From Solirubrobacter deserti (GTDB lineage Bacteria > Actinomycetota > Thermoleophilia > Solirubrobacterales > Solirubrobacteraceae), in assembly GCF_003344625.1 (NCBI RefSeq), contig NZ_QPKJ02000003.1, positions 248,001-312,000 of the forward strand: DNA of 64,000 bases, given 5' to 3'. The notes under the pieces were generated by a model. The model had not been told where the DNA came from, ran no database searches, and saw only the letters and a list, made by a program, of their open reading frames with translations. This document shows, piece by piece, positions 8,687-15,843 of this stretch. The position numbers and the translations under genes are program-made. The number at the start of each line of letters is the position of its first letter. Positions within the stretch are counted from its first letter, which is position 1.

Positions 8687-8714
8687 TCATCGGCAGATGT
8701 ACGAGGAGCCTTAA
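8687..8714 (-). promoter_or_regulatory. FliA-type promoter of flbD-motAB-fliLN
   Basis: -35 TTAAGGCT (8714-8707), 12-bp spacer, -10 GCCGATGA (8694-8687); start codon GTG begins 7 bp further on. The -35 box lies immediately after the T-tract of the flgE terminator. Confidence 0.72.
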
Positions 8715-8715
8715 G

Positions 8716-8745
8716 CGAAAAAGCCCGCCAGAGGCGGGCTTTTTT
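8716..8745. terminator. Bidirectional intrinsic terminator after flgE
   Basis: Inverted repeat AAGCCCGCC (8721-8729) / GGCGGGCTT (8733-8741) with a 3-nt loop, flanked by an A-run on the left and a T-run on the right, so it ends with a U-tract in both directions. It should end the fliJ-flgE transcript. Confidence 0.9.
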
Positions 8746-8772
8746 GGCTCTACGTAAGGGAAAGTACGCGCG

Positions 8773-9624
8773 TTAACGCTTCAGGTTCACCAGGTCCTGC
8801 AGCATCTCGTCCGCGGTGGAGATCACGCGCGAGTTGGCCTGGAAGCCGCGCTGGGCGGTGATCATGTTGGTGAACGTCTGCGAGAGGTCGACGTTCGACA
8901 TCTCGAGCGTGCCCGGCGCGACCATCGAGGCGCCGTCGACGCCCGGCGTGCTGACCGTCTTCTGGCCCGAGTTGGCCGACGGGGTCCAGGAGTTGCCGCC
9001 GCTGCGCTCGAGGCCCGTGGCGTTCGCGAAGTTCGCGATCGTCAGGCGGTAGCCGGTGACGCGCTGGCCGTTCTGGATGTAGGACACGCCGCCGTTGGTG
9101 TCGATGGCGACGTTGGCGGCGTCGTCCGGGATCTTGATCGCGACGCCGGTCGCGATCGGGTTGCCCGTGCCCTGGTCGATCTGGTAGCCGACGACGTACT
9201 GGCCGGCCGAGTTGGTCAGGTAGCCCTCGGTGGAGACCGAGAAGTTGCCCGCGCGGGTGTAGCTCGTCGCGTTGATCGGCGCGTTCGCGGCGCCGTTCGG
9301 ATTGCCCTCGCCGATCTGGAAGAAGCCCTCGCCCTGGATCGAGACGTCGAGCGGGTTGCCCGTCGGCTGCGACGTGCCGGTCGACATCAGGTTGTCGATC
9401 GAGCCCAGCTTGACGCCCATGCCGACCTGCGCGGCGTTCGAACCGCCGGTGGCGGTGTTCGCGCCGGCCGCGCCGCGCTGAAGCTGGTTCAGGCTGTCCT
9501 GGAACGTGACGCGGGCGGACTTGTAGCCGACCGTGTTGACGTTCGAGATGTCATTGGCGGTGACATCGAGCATGACCTGGTGCTGCTTCAGACCGCTGAT
9601 CGCGGAAAACATGCCTCGCATCAT
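8773..9624 (-). CDS. flgE: Flagellar hook protein FlgE (short form)
   Basis: Builds the universal-joint hook outside the cell. 283 residues, shorter than the roughly 400 of enterobacteria and like the short Gram-positive hook proteins. N-terminal rod-like motif ANDISNVNTVGYKSARVTFQD (about 25-44; the ANDIANxNTxGYK signature) and the C-terminal coiled segment FTNMITAQRGFQANSRVI needed for axial packing are both present, with a GDGFF-type patch (QGEGFFQI) between. AAGGAG lies about 11 bp upstream of the first ATG. Follows flgD and ends at a strong terminator. Confidence 0.94.
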   Translation of the reverse strand: MMRGMFSAISGLKQHQVMLDVTANDISNVNTVGYKSARVTFQDSLNQLQRGAAGANTATGGSNAAQVGMGVKLGSIDNLMSTGTSQPTGNPLDVSIQGEGFFQIGEGNPNGAANAPINATSYTRAGNFSVSTEGYLTNSAGQYVVGYQIDQGTGNPIATGVAIKIPDDAANVAIDTNGGVSYIQNGQRVTGYRLTIANFANATGLERSGGNSWTPSANSGQKTVSTPGVDGASMVAPGTLEMSNVDLSQTFTNMITAQRGFQANSRVISTADEMLQDLVNLKR

Positions 9625-9675
9625 GAGAGGGGGTGCTCCTTGGGGAGTTCTGCTTGGAGGAGGGTCGGCCGCGGG

Positions 9676-10107
9676 TTAGGCGGAGACTTCGGCAATGAGG
9701 GACGGGTCGATGCCGGGCTTGCCGGCGATGGTCAGCGTCGCCTGACCATCCTTCGTGGTGGCGACGCGCTCGACCTTGCCGGTCTGGAGGTCACCCTTCG
9801 AGTCGACGTAGGACACCGTGCGGCCGATCAGGCCGACGGCGGAAGACGTGTTCAGCGACGACGCGATGCTCGTGTTCGTCGCCCGCATGTTGTTCATGCC
9901 CTCGACCATCGAGAACGAGGCCATCTGCGCGATCGACTCGTTCGTGTCCATCGGGCTCGTCGGGTCCTGGTGCGTGAGCTGGGCCACGAACAGCTTCAGG
10001 AAGCCGTCCTGGTCCATCGTCGCCTTCGGGTTCGACAGCTTGCTCGTGTCGGTCGGCGTGGTGGCCGACGTCTGCGCCGTCGCGGTGGTGGAGGGAATGG
10101 AGGTCAT
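9676..10107 (-). CDS. flgD: Hook-capping protein FlgD
   Basis: Scaffold cap on which hook subunits assemble. 143 residues: a Thr/Ser-rich N-terminus, then the FlgD core MDQDGFLKLFVAQLTHQDPT and PMDTNESIAQMASFSMVEGM (about 31-73), and a short beta-rich C-terminus. The enterobacterial central domains are missing, as in many Gram-positives. Between fliK and flgE in the fliJ operon. Confidence 0.95.
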   Translation of the reverse strand: MTSIPSTTATAQTSATTPTDTSKLSNPKATMDQDGFLKLFVAQLTHQDPTSPMDTNESIAQMASFSMVEGMNNMRATNTSIASSLNTSSAVGLIGRTVSYVDSKGDLQTGKVERVATTKDGQATLTIAGKPGIDPSLIAEVSA

Positions 10108-10128
10108 GAGGAGGGAGTGGGCTCCTGA

Positions 10129-11478
10129 TCAGGCGAGAACGTCAACGAGCACGCCGTTGGGGAGGACAAGGCTTGTGTCGGCAGGAGCAGGCGATTCCGT
10201 AAGCGCCGGGTCATCCTGCAGACCCATCCGCACGTTCCGGACGTTGCCCGGCAGCTGGTCGCCGAAGATGTCGGCCTGCTTGGAGCCGGCCTGCTGCTGC
10301 TGGTAGTCCTGCTGCGTGGTCACGTCGAGCGAGAGCAGGTTCACGTCGCGGGACTCGAGGTCCCGGCGCAGGTCGTCGGCGGCCTGCGTGAGCAGCTTCG
10401 CCGCGTCGGCCGAGTCGGCCACCAGCTGGGCGGTGACACCCTGCGGCGTCGTCTGCAGGCGCACCTCGATGCCGCCGAGCTCGACCGGCTTGAGGTTGAG
10501 CTTCGCGTGCGTGATGCCGCGGTCGGCCGCGATCTGGATCAGCTGGGCGGCGCTCTCGGGCGCACGGTAGAGCGGGATGGCGCGCTGCAGGCCGGCCGCG
10601 TTGGGCATCGGCGTGGCCGGGGCCACCGGCGCGGGCTGCGCGACCGGCTGGGCCGCCGTGGTCGGCGCGGCCGGGGCCGGGGCATCGGCGGGCTTGGTCG
10701 CCTGCGTGGCCGGCGTGGGCGTCTGCGGGTTCGGCTGGGACGGCGTGTCCGAGCCGGCCTGCTCGCCGCCGCCCGCATTGCTCGGAAGCGCGACGGCGAC
10801 GTCCGGCTGCGGTGCGTCCAGCGTCTCGGTCGGCAGCTCGACCGCCGGGGCGGCGGGCAGCTCGACGTTCGGGACCTCGGTGTCCGCGACGGGCGTCAGC
10901 CCGGCCAGGAAGGGCAGCGGGATGCCGCCCGGCGTGCCCGGGGCGACGGCCGCGGCGGCCTCGCCCGTCAGCGGCTCGGCGGCCACGGGGGCGGCCGGAG
11001 CGACGGGAGCGGGGGCGCCGCCCAGCAGGTTGAGCGACGGGAACGCCGGGATCGCCGGCGCGCTCTCACCCTCCACCGCCGGGGTGGCGGTGCCGGGGAG
11101 CGGCGCGCCGCCCGTGGGCGCCGCCGGAGCGGGCGTCGCGGGCAGCGGGCTCGCGAGCTGCAGCGCGAAGATGTCGGGCGTCGTCTGCGGACGCGGCGTG
11201 GGCTCGGTCGGCTCCTCCGCGACCTCCGTGGCGGCCTCCGGCTTGGGCTCGTCGGCCGGCTTGGCCTTCGGCTTGGCGTCGTCGGCGCGCTGCGGGCGCT
11301 GCGCGTCGTCGCGGCGCGGACGCGGGGCCGAGGAGCGCGGCGCGTCGTCCGTGCGCGGCGCGGCGGCGCCGAGCAGGGCGGAGAACGCGTCGGCGGGCGG
11401 CGCGGACTGCGGGCCGGTGGCGCTCGAGCGCGGCGGGAGCGCGGCGGTGCGAGCCGCGGAGGGGCGGTCGGTGGTCAT
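10129..11478 (-). CDS. fliK: Flagellar hook-length control protein FliK
   Basis: Secreted ruler that measures the hook and triggers the FlhB switch. 449 residues: a long Pro/Ala-rich, probably disordered N-terminal two thirds (1-320) and a C-terminal Flg_hook domain (about 340-405) containing LNLKPVELGGIEVRLQTT and QAADDLRRDLESRDVNLLSL. The ATG at 11478 lies 5 bp after the transglycosylase stop; longer in-frame readings run back through that gene and are rejected. Confidence 0.9.
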   Translation of the reverse strand: MTTDRPSAARTAALPPRSSATGPQSAPPADAFSALLGAAAPRTDDAPRSSAPRPRRDDAQRPQRADDAKPKAKPADEPKPEAATEVAEEPTEPTPRPQTTPDIFALQLASPLPATPAPAAPTGGAPLPGTATPAVEGESAPAIPAFPSLNLLGGAPAPVAPAAPVAAEPLTGEAAAAVAPGTPGGIPLPFLAGLTPVADTEVPNVELPAAPAVELPTETLDAPQPDVAVALPSNAGGGEQAGSDTPSQPNPQTPTPATQATKPADAPAPAAPTTAAQPVAQPAPVAPATPMPNAAGLQRAIPLYRAPESAAQLIQIAADRGITHAKLNLKPVELGGIEVRLQTTPQGVTAQLVADSADAAKLLTQAADDLRRDLESRDVNLLSLDVTTQQDYQQQQAGSKQADIFGDQLPGNVRNVRMGLQDDPALTESPAPADTSLVLPNGVLVDVLA

Positions 11479-11483
11479 CGGCC

Positions 11484-12152
11484 TCAGATCTCGGAGGGAG
11501 CGTTGGAGCTGGAGTACGGGGTGGCGGGCGGCGTGGAGGAAGCGGCGGGCGAGCGGAACGACGCGGCGTTCTGCTGGACGATCCGCACGTAGTTCTGGGT
11601 CTCGGCGTACGGCGGGATGCCGCCGAAGCGCTGGACGGCGCCCGGACCGGCGTTGTACGCGGCGAGCGCGAGCGCGGTGTCGCCCTTGAAGGCGTCCAGC
11701 TGCTGCTTGAGGTACTTGGCGCCGCCGTTGAGGTTCTGAACCGGGTCGAGCACGTTGGTGACGCCCAGGCCGGCGGCGGTGGCCGGCATGAGCTGCGTGA
11801 GGCCGCGCGCGCCGGCGGGCGAGCCGGCGTCCGGCTTGAAGCCCGACTCCTGCTTGACCAGGCCGGCCAGCAGCGCCGGGTCGAGGCCGTGGGCCTTCGC
11901 GGCGACGGTGATCTCGGCGGCGTACGGCGTGCCCGCGGGCAGCTCGGAGGTCGTGGGCGCGGCGGCGCTCGCGGGTGCGGCGGCCGCGGCGGCGGCGCTC
12001 GCCGGCGCCATCGTCGCGGCCTGCGCGGTCGCAAGCTGCGACGAGAAGCTCGTCTGCGTCGCCTGCGGCTGCTGCACGGGCTGGGGGACGATCCCGGCGG
12101 CGAGCATCGACTGGATCTGGCTGATGCGGCTCATGGCCGCTTCGATGCTCAC
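11484..12152 (-). CDS. Lytic transglycosylase, SLT domain (rod-zone muramidase)
   Basis: Cleaves peptidoglycan so that the rod can cross the wall, filling the role of the FlgJ C-terminal domain that the window's FlgJ lacks (inference). 222 residues: Ala-rich N-terminal third, then an SLT domain (about 80-200) with catalytic Glu in KQESGF, the [10 protein letters not shown] motif and [18 protein letters not shown]. The GTG start overlaps the fliJ stop as GTGA; an ATG at 12134 is an alternative. No signal peptide is evident, so secretion through the flagellar export system is plausible. Confidence 0.88.
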   Translation of the reverse strand: MSIEAAMSRISQIQSMLAAGIVPQPVQQPQATQTSFSSQLATAQAATMAPASAAAAAAAPASAAAPTTSELPAGTPYAAEITVAAKAHGLDPALLAGLVKQESGFKPDAGSPAGARGLTQLMPATAAGLGVTNVLDPVQNLNGGAKYLKQQLDAFKGDTALALAAYNAGPGAVQRFGGIPPYAETQNYVRIVQQNAASFRSPAASSTPPATPYSSSNAPSEI

Positions 12153-12613
12153 GCGGCAACAACTCCTCGGCGGTGCACGGCGAGCGCGAGCTCGTCGAGC
12201 GTGTTCTGGATCCGGACCGCCCATTCGGCGTTGTGCTCGGCCTGCTGGCGCTCCTTGAGCTTCTCGATGGCCTGGCGGTCGCGGGCGGCGGCGGCCAGGT
12301 GGTCGCGCTTGGCCTCGACCTCGGCCTCGCGGCGCGAGAGCTCGATCGCCGCGTGGCTCTGCAGCTGCTCGGTGCGCTCGACGTAGTTCTGGATCGCGCG
12401 CAGGTTCACGGCGGAGGTGAGGCCGCCGGACGCCATCGCGTTGCGGTTCATCTCGCACGCGGCGCGGACGTCGGCGCGTGCCTCGTCGAGCAGCGTCTGG
12501 CCTTCGTCGCGGTGGCGGATCTCCTGGGTCAGCGCTTCACGCGCTTCTTCTTCGGCGCGCTCACGGAGGGTCCGGACCCGCTCGAGCCGGAACGTGAAGG
12601 AGGGTGTCTCCAC
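12149..12613 (-). CDS. fliJ: Flagellar export chaperone FliJ
   Basis: Coiled-coil stalk protein that links the FliI ATPase ring to FlhA. 154 residues, almost entirely charged helix (Arg/Glu/Ala-rich from residue 10 to 145), normal FliJ length. GTG start 7 bp downstream of a sigma-28-like -10 box; no other start codon or Shine-Dalgarno is nearby, so translation is probably leaderless. Heads the fliJ-SLT-fliK-flgD-flgE operon but is separated from its usual partner fliI by a 5.8-kb non-flagellar insert. Confidence 0.85.
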   Translation of the reverse strand: METPSFTFRLERVRTLRERAEEEAREALTQEIRHRDEGQTLLDEARADVRAACEMNRNAMASGGLTSAVNLRAIQNYVERTEQLQSHAAIELSRREAEVEAKRDHLAAAARDRQAIEKLKERQQAEHNAEWAVRIQNTLDELALAVHRRGVVAA

Positions 12614-12620
12614 GAGAGGC

Positions 12621-12647
12621 GTATCGGCAGATGGGGTCCAGACCTGA
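12621..12647 (-). promoter_or_regulatory. FliA-type promoter of fliJ operon
   Basis: -35 TCAGGTCT (12647-12640), 11-bp spacer, -10 GCCGATAC (12628-12621). The 31-bp block around it matches the fliO promoter at all but two positions. Confidence 0.8.
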
Positions 12648-12671
12648 AGTGGGGTTTGGGACTTCTCGTGG

Positions 12672-13430
12672 ATGGTTGCCCGTAGGGCCGGTGTGAACCT
12701 CGCTTCGATCGCCGTCGTGGCCGGGCTGTCGTGGACACTCCCGGCCGGTTGGACCGCGTTGGATCAACCGCCGGCGCTGGACTGCCCACCGCCGTCCGGG
12801 CTCGTCGCGGCGGCCGGCGAGACGGTGGTGATGGTGGGCGCCGAGCCCGACATCACGCCGCGGGACCTCGCGCGGATGCCGGAGCGTCCGGCGCGCTTGC
12901 GAATCACGCGCGAGCATCGGTCCGGGTGCTTCGACCACGGCACGGTGCTGAGCTGGCGGGAGCAGGGCCGTGCGCTCTCGGCCTGGGTGCTCAACGGCGC
13001 CGCGCGACGCCGGGAGGCCGAGGCGTTGCTGAACTCGCTCGTGGTGGAACGCGTCTGGCCTCCGCCGCCGCCCGCGGGCTGGGACACGGCGTACTCGGGC
13101 ACGGCCGATTCGATCCGGGTGCCGCCGCGCTGGTCGGTGCGGGCGTTGCGGCGCCAGCGCGGCGTCGCGCGGCCGCGGACCCTGTACCGGCTCGCGAACC
13201 CGTCCGGGACGGTGGTGCTGCGGGTGCGCGAACACCCGCGCGGGCCGGTGTCGGCGGCGTTCCCGCGCGGACCGCTGACGTTCGACGGCCGTCGGCGGGC
13301 CGGGCTCGGGTTTCGCGGCTACCGCGTGTCCTTCCGGGTCTTCGCGCGCGCGGGCGCGAGCGCGCGCGACATCGAGTGGGCACAGATCGCCGCACGCTCG
13401 GCCGGCTTCTCCTCAGTCGGGCGAGAGTAG
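12672..13430 (+). CDS. Uncharacterised protein upstream of ECF sigma gene
   Basis: 252 residues, not recognised. A weakly hydrophobic N-terminus (about 8-26) could be an uncleaved signal or anchor; the rest is Arg/Pro-rich with two short repeats of similar feel (LRITREHRSG.., LRVREHPRG..) and two cysteines in the first half. The ATG at 12672 opens divergently from fliJ; it ends 10 bp before the ECF sigma start, so the two may form one operon with the anti-sigma-like gene. It could be a partner of that sigma system, but nothing in the sequence proves it. Confidence 0.6.
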   Translation: MVARRAGVNLASIAVVAGLSWTLPAGWTALDQPPALDCPPPSGLVAAAGETVVMVGAEPDITPRDLARMPERPARLRITREHRSGCFDHGTVLSWREQGRALSAWVLNGAARRREAEALLNSLVVERVWPPPPPAGWDTAYSGTADSIRVPPRWSVRALRRQRGVARPRTLYRLANPSGTVVLRVREHPRGPVSAAFPRGPLTFDGRRRAGLGFRGYRVSFRVFARAGASARDIEWAQIAARSAGFSSVGRE

Positions 13431-13440
13431 GGTTGGCGCC

Positions 13441-14007
13441 GTGCAGGAAGCCGTCGCGGGCAGGCTGCGCGTGGGACGACCGCTGAGTCGCCGGGGAGAG
13501 CCCGCGCTCGTGCGCGCGGCGCAGGCGGGCTCGGCCGAGGCGGTCGACGAGCTGTTCCGCCGCCACTGGAACGCGGCGCACCGGGCGGCGTGGCTCGTCG
13601 TGCATGACGCGGCCGCCGCGGAGGACATCGCGCAGGAGGCGTTCCTGTCCGCCTTACGGTCGCTGGACCGCTTCGATCGCCGCCGGCCGCTCGGCCCGTG
13701 GCTCCACCGGATCGTGGTCAACCGCGCGATCGACTGGTCGCGCGCGCGGGCGCTGCGCCCGGAGACGGCCGCGGACTCGGTGCCCGAGCCGGTGGCGGAC
13801 GAGGTCGACGCGGGCTTCGGCGAGGACGTGATCGCGGCGCTGGCCGCGCTCGGTCCCGAGCACCGCGCGGTGGTCGTGCTGCGGCACCTGCTCGGCTACA
13901 CGCCGGGCGAGATCGCTTCGATGCTCGACTTGCCGCGCGGGACCGTGAATTCGCGCCTGCGCCGCGCGCTCGACGCGCTCGCAGTCGCGCTGGAGCGTCG
14001 CTCATGA
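13441..14007 (+). CDS. ECF-type RNA polymerase sigma factor
   Basis: 188-residue group IV sigma factor. Region 2 (about residues 35-100) contains HDAAAAEDIAQEAFLSALRS and the following WLHRIVVNRAIDWSR; region 4 (about 128-185) contains the helix-turn-helix YTPGEIASMLDLPRGTVNSR. Region 1.1 and region 3 are absent, as expected. GTG start. Its stop overlaps a 21-codon ORF that in turn overlaps the start of the membrane beta-propeller gene, so the pair is translationally coupled; that gene is the likely anti-sigma factor. Which promoter it recognises cannot be told. Confidence 0.92.
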   Translation: MQEAVAGRLRVGRPLSRRGEPALVRAAQAGSAEAVDELFRRHWNAAHRAAWLVVHDAAAAEDIAQEAFLSALRSLDRFDRRRPLGPWLHRIVVNRAIDWSRARALRPETAADSVPEPVADEVDAGFGEDVIAALAALGPEHRAVVVLRHLLGYTPGEIASMLDLPRGTVNSRLRRALDALAVALERRS

Positions 14008-14069
14008 CCGCGCTCGCGCGCGGCGTCTCTCCGGCGCGGCCCATCGCCGGCCAGCGGGGTGCGGCGTGA
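14004..14069 (+). CDS. Possible 21-residue coupling peptide
   Basis: An ATG overlapping the sigma stop (ATGA) opens a 21-codon frame, MTALARGVSPARPIAGQRGA-A, whose TGA overlaps the GTG of the next gene (GTGA). The exact overlaps at both ends suggest a translational relay from the sigma gene to the anti-sigma-like gene; the peptide itself may have no function. Chance overlap in GC-rich DNA remains possible. Confidence 0.35.
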   Translation: MTALARGVSPARPIAGQRGAA

Positions 14070-15148
14070 ACCGGGACGAGCTCGAGCGGGCGTTGCGCGA
14101 AGCGGAGGTGCCGGACGCGGTCGCGGCCCGCGAGCGCGCGCGCCGAACCGTGCTCGCGGCGCACCGGCCGTCGCCGCGGCGGCCGCGCCTGTCGCTCGTG
14201 GTCGCGGCGGTCGCCGTCGCGCTGACGGCGCTCGTCTTCTCCGCGCGCGACACGGGTCCCGCGCGCGCGCTCGAGCGGCGCGTGCGCGAGGTGTTCGTGG
14301 CGCCGACGCCCACGCCGACGGCGACGCCCGCCGCGCTCGCGGGCCGGCTGCTGGTGACCGACGGCCACGAGCTCTTCCTGCTGCGCGGCGAGAAGCGCAC
14401 GGCGCTCGGTCCCTGGCGGGACGCGACCTGGTCGCCGCGCGGGCTCTTCATCGGGGTCGCGTCCGGGAGCACGCTCGCGGCGATCGAGCCCGACGGGACC
14501 GTCCGCTGGCGCCTGCGCCGGCCCGCGCCGGTGCGGTTCCCGCGCTGGGCGCCCGGCGGCCTGCACATCGCCTACCGGTCGGGCGGGAACCTGCGGATCG
14601 TCTACGGCAACGGCGAGCACGATGTGGTCGCGGGGCGCGGCATGGCGCCCGTCCCGCCCGCGTGGCGCCCGAATCACCCGCGCACCGTCGCGTGGGCGGC
14701 CCAGGACGGCGCGATCACCGTCGAGGACGCGGACACGGCCCAGCGGCAGTGGTGGCACCGCGACGGCCCCGTTCGGCACCTCGCGTGGTCGCCGGACGGG
14801 CGCAGGCTGCTGGTCGCCGGCCGACGCACCGTCACGATCCACGACGTCGCGACCGGCAAGCGGACGCGGACCCGACACGCCGGCGAGGTCGTCGCGGTCG
14901 CGTGGGGCGCGGGAGGGCTGGCGGTGGCGGCGCTCCGTGCTGGGACGACGACCGTGAGCGTCGATGGCGAGCGCGTGCTGACCGCGCCCGGCCGACTGCG
15001 CGACCTCGAGTGGTCACCCGACGGCCGGCGGCTGCTCGCGGGCTGGCCGGGCGCCGATCACTGGCTCGTGGTGCGCGGCGACGAGGTCTCAGCGGTCCGG
15101 CACCGGTTCGCGCCCGATGCGCGAACGCGGGGTTGGGTCACCCGGTGA
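14066..15148 (+). CDS. Membrane-anchored beta-propeller protein, probable anti-sigma factor
   Basis: 360 residues. N-terminal cytosolic segment of about 40 residues (helical, charged), one transmembrane helix (about 42-58), a Pro/Thr linker (PTPTPTATP) and an extracellular propeller-like region (about 90-355) with repeated WSPDGRRLL-type blades (AWSPDGRRLLVAGRR, EWSPDGRRLLAGW). Layout and coupling to the ECF sigma gene fit an anti-sigma sensor. It lacks the HxxxCxxC zinc motif of classic ZAS anti-sigmas, so the sigma-binding mode would differ. GTG start overlaps the preceding mini-ORF; its 3' end overlaps the convergent osmC-like gene by 11 bp. Confidence 0.7.
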   Translation: MNRDELERALREAEVPDAVAARERARRTVLAAHRPSPRRPRLSLVVAAVAVALTALVFSARDTGPARALERRVREVFVAPTPTPTATPAALAGRLLVTDGHELFLLRGEKRTALGPWRDATWSPRGLFIGVASGSTLAAIEPDGTVRWRLRRPAPVRFPRWAPGGLHIAYRSGGNLRIVYGNGEHDVVAGRGMAPVPPAWRPNHPRTVAWAAQDGAITVEDADTAQRQWWHRDGPVRHLAWSPDGRRLLVAGRRTVTIHDVATGKRTRTRHAGEVVAVAWGAGGLAVAALRAGTTTVSVDGERVLTAPGRLRDLEWSPDGRRLLAGWPGADHWLVVRGDEVSAVRHRFAPDARTRGWVTR

Positions 15149-15707
15149 CCGCGTCGACGGAGATGTTGACGCCGTGGCTGAGCATGTCGTAGATCACCGA
15201 GCGGGCCTGGGCGTGCTCGACGAGCTTGCGCAGGCGCTCATCGGACGCGTCGCCGGCGATCCGGAACGTCACGCGGATCGCCTCGAACCCGTTCCGGAAG
15301 CGGCGGTCCAGGCCGAAGCAGCCGCGCACGTCCATGTCGGCCTCCACCGTGGACTCGATCTCGGTCAGGCGGATCTTGCGCGCCGCGGCGCTGTAGACGA
15401 TCGTCGTCGTCAGACAGGCCGCGAGCGCGTGCAGCAGATACTCCGCGGCGGTCGGGCCCGAGTCCGTGCCGAGCAGGACGGTCGGTTCGCCGGCGTCGAT
15501 CACGAACGCCTCGCGGCGGCTGTCATCCTCGCGCCCCGCGCCGTAGAAGTTCTGCATGCGCGAGCGGTTGTGGGCGCCGTTGATCCAGCGGTTCGTGGCG
15601 CGGAACGTGAACGCGCCGAGCGCCGGATTCTCGCGGATGGCATCGAGCGTGCCGAACAGCTGCTGGGTGTCGACCCCGTTGCGGACCGTGGAGATCATCT
15701 GCGCCAT
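15138..15707 (-). CDS. OsmC-like (Ohr/OsmC superfamily) protein
   Basis: 189 residues of the OsmC/Ohr superfamily, typically thiol peroxidases acting on organic hydroperoxides. The core contains GPTAAEYLLHALAACLTTTIV (20+ residue region around 88-108) with the central-helix cysteine; a second family cysteine is seen at DVRGCFGLDRR, but the usual VCP context is not present, so peroxidase activity is uncertain. A repeated 14-bp element with a direct repeat (15738-15764) lies 31-57 bp upstream of the ATG, matching one before the flavin-reductase gene at 17.97 kb. Confidence 0.83.
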   Translation of the reverse strand: MAQMISTVRNGVDTQQLFGTLDAIRENPALGAFTFRATNRWINGAHNRSRMQNFYGAGREDDSRREAFVIDAGEPTVLLGTDSGPTAAEYLLHALAACLTTTIVYSAAARKIRLTEIESTVEADMDVRGCFGLDRRFRNGFEAIRVTFRIAGDASDERLRKLVEHAQARSVIYDMLSHGVNISVDAVTG

Positions 15708-15737
15708 GCCGAAACGGTCGCCGACCGCGGTTGAGCA

Positions 15738-15764
15738 GCGGTATACGCGCCGGTAAACGGCTGG
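15738..15764 (+). promoter_or_regulatory. Candidate SARP operator upstream of osmC-like gene
   Basis: GCGGTA (15738-15743), 7 bp, then CGGTAAACGGCTGG (15751-15764). The CGGTA core occurs twice, 13 bp apart. The same arrangement in the same orientation relative to the gene occurs upstream of the flavin-reductase gene. SARP regulators bind direct repeats about one helical turn apart, so the neighbouring SARP is the natural candidate. Confidence 0.5.
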
Positions 15765-15843
15765 TAGCTACCGCTCACGGAAGCTGGCGGGATGTTCGCC
15801 CTCTGGGCGAACTCCTGGCTGAAGCGAGCCCGCCAGGCGAGCT

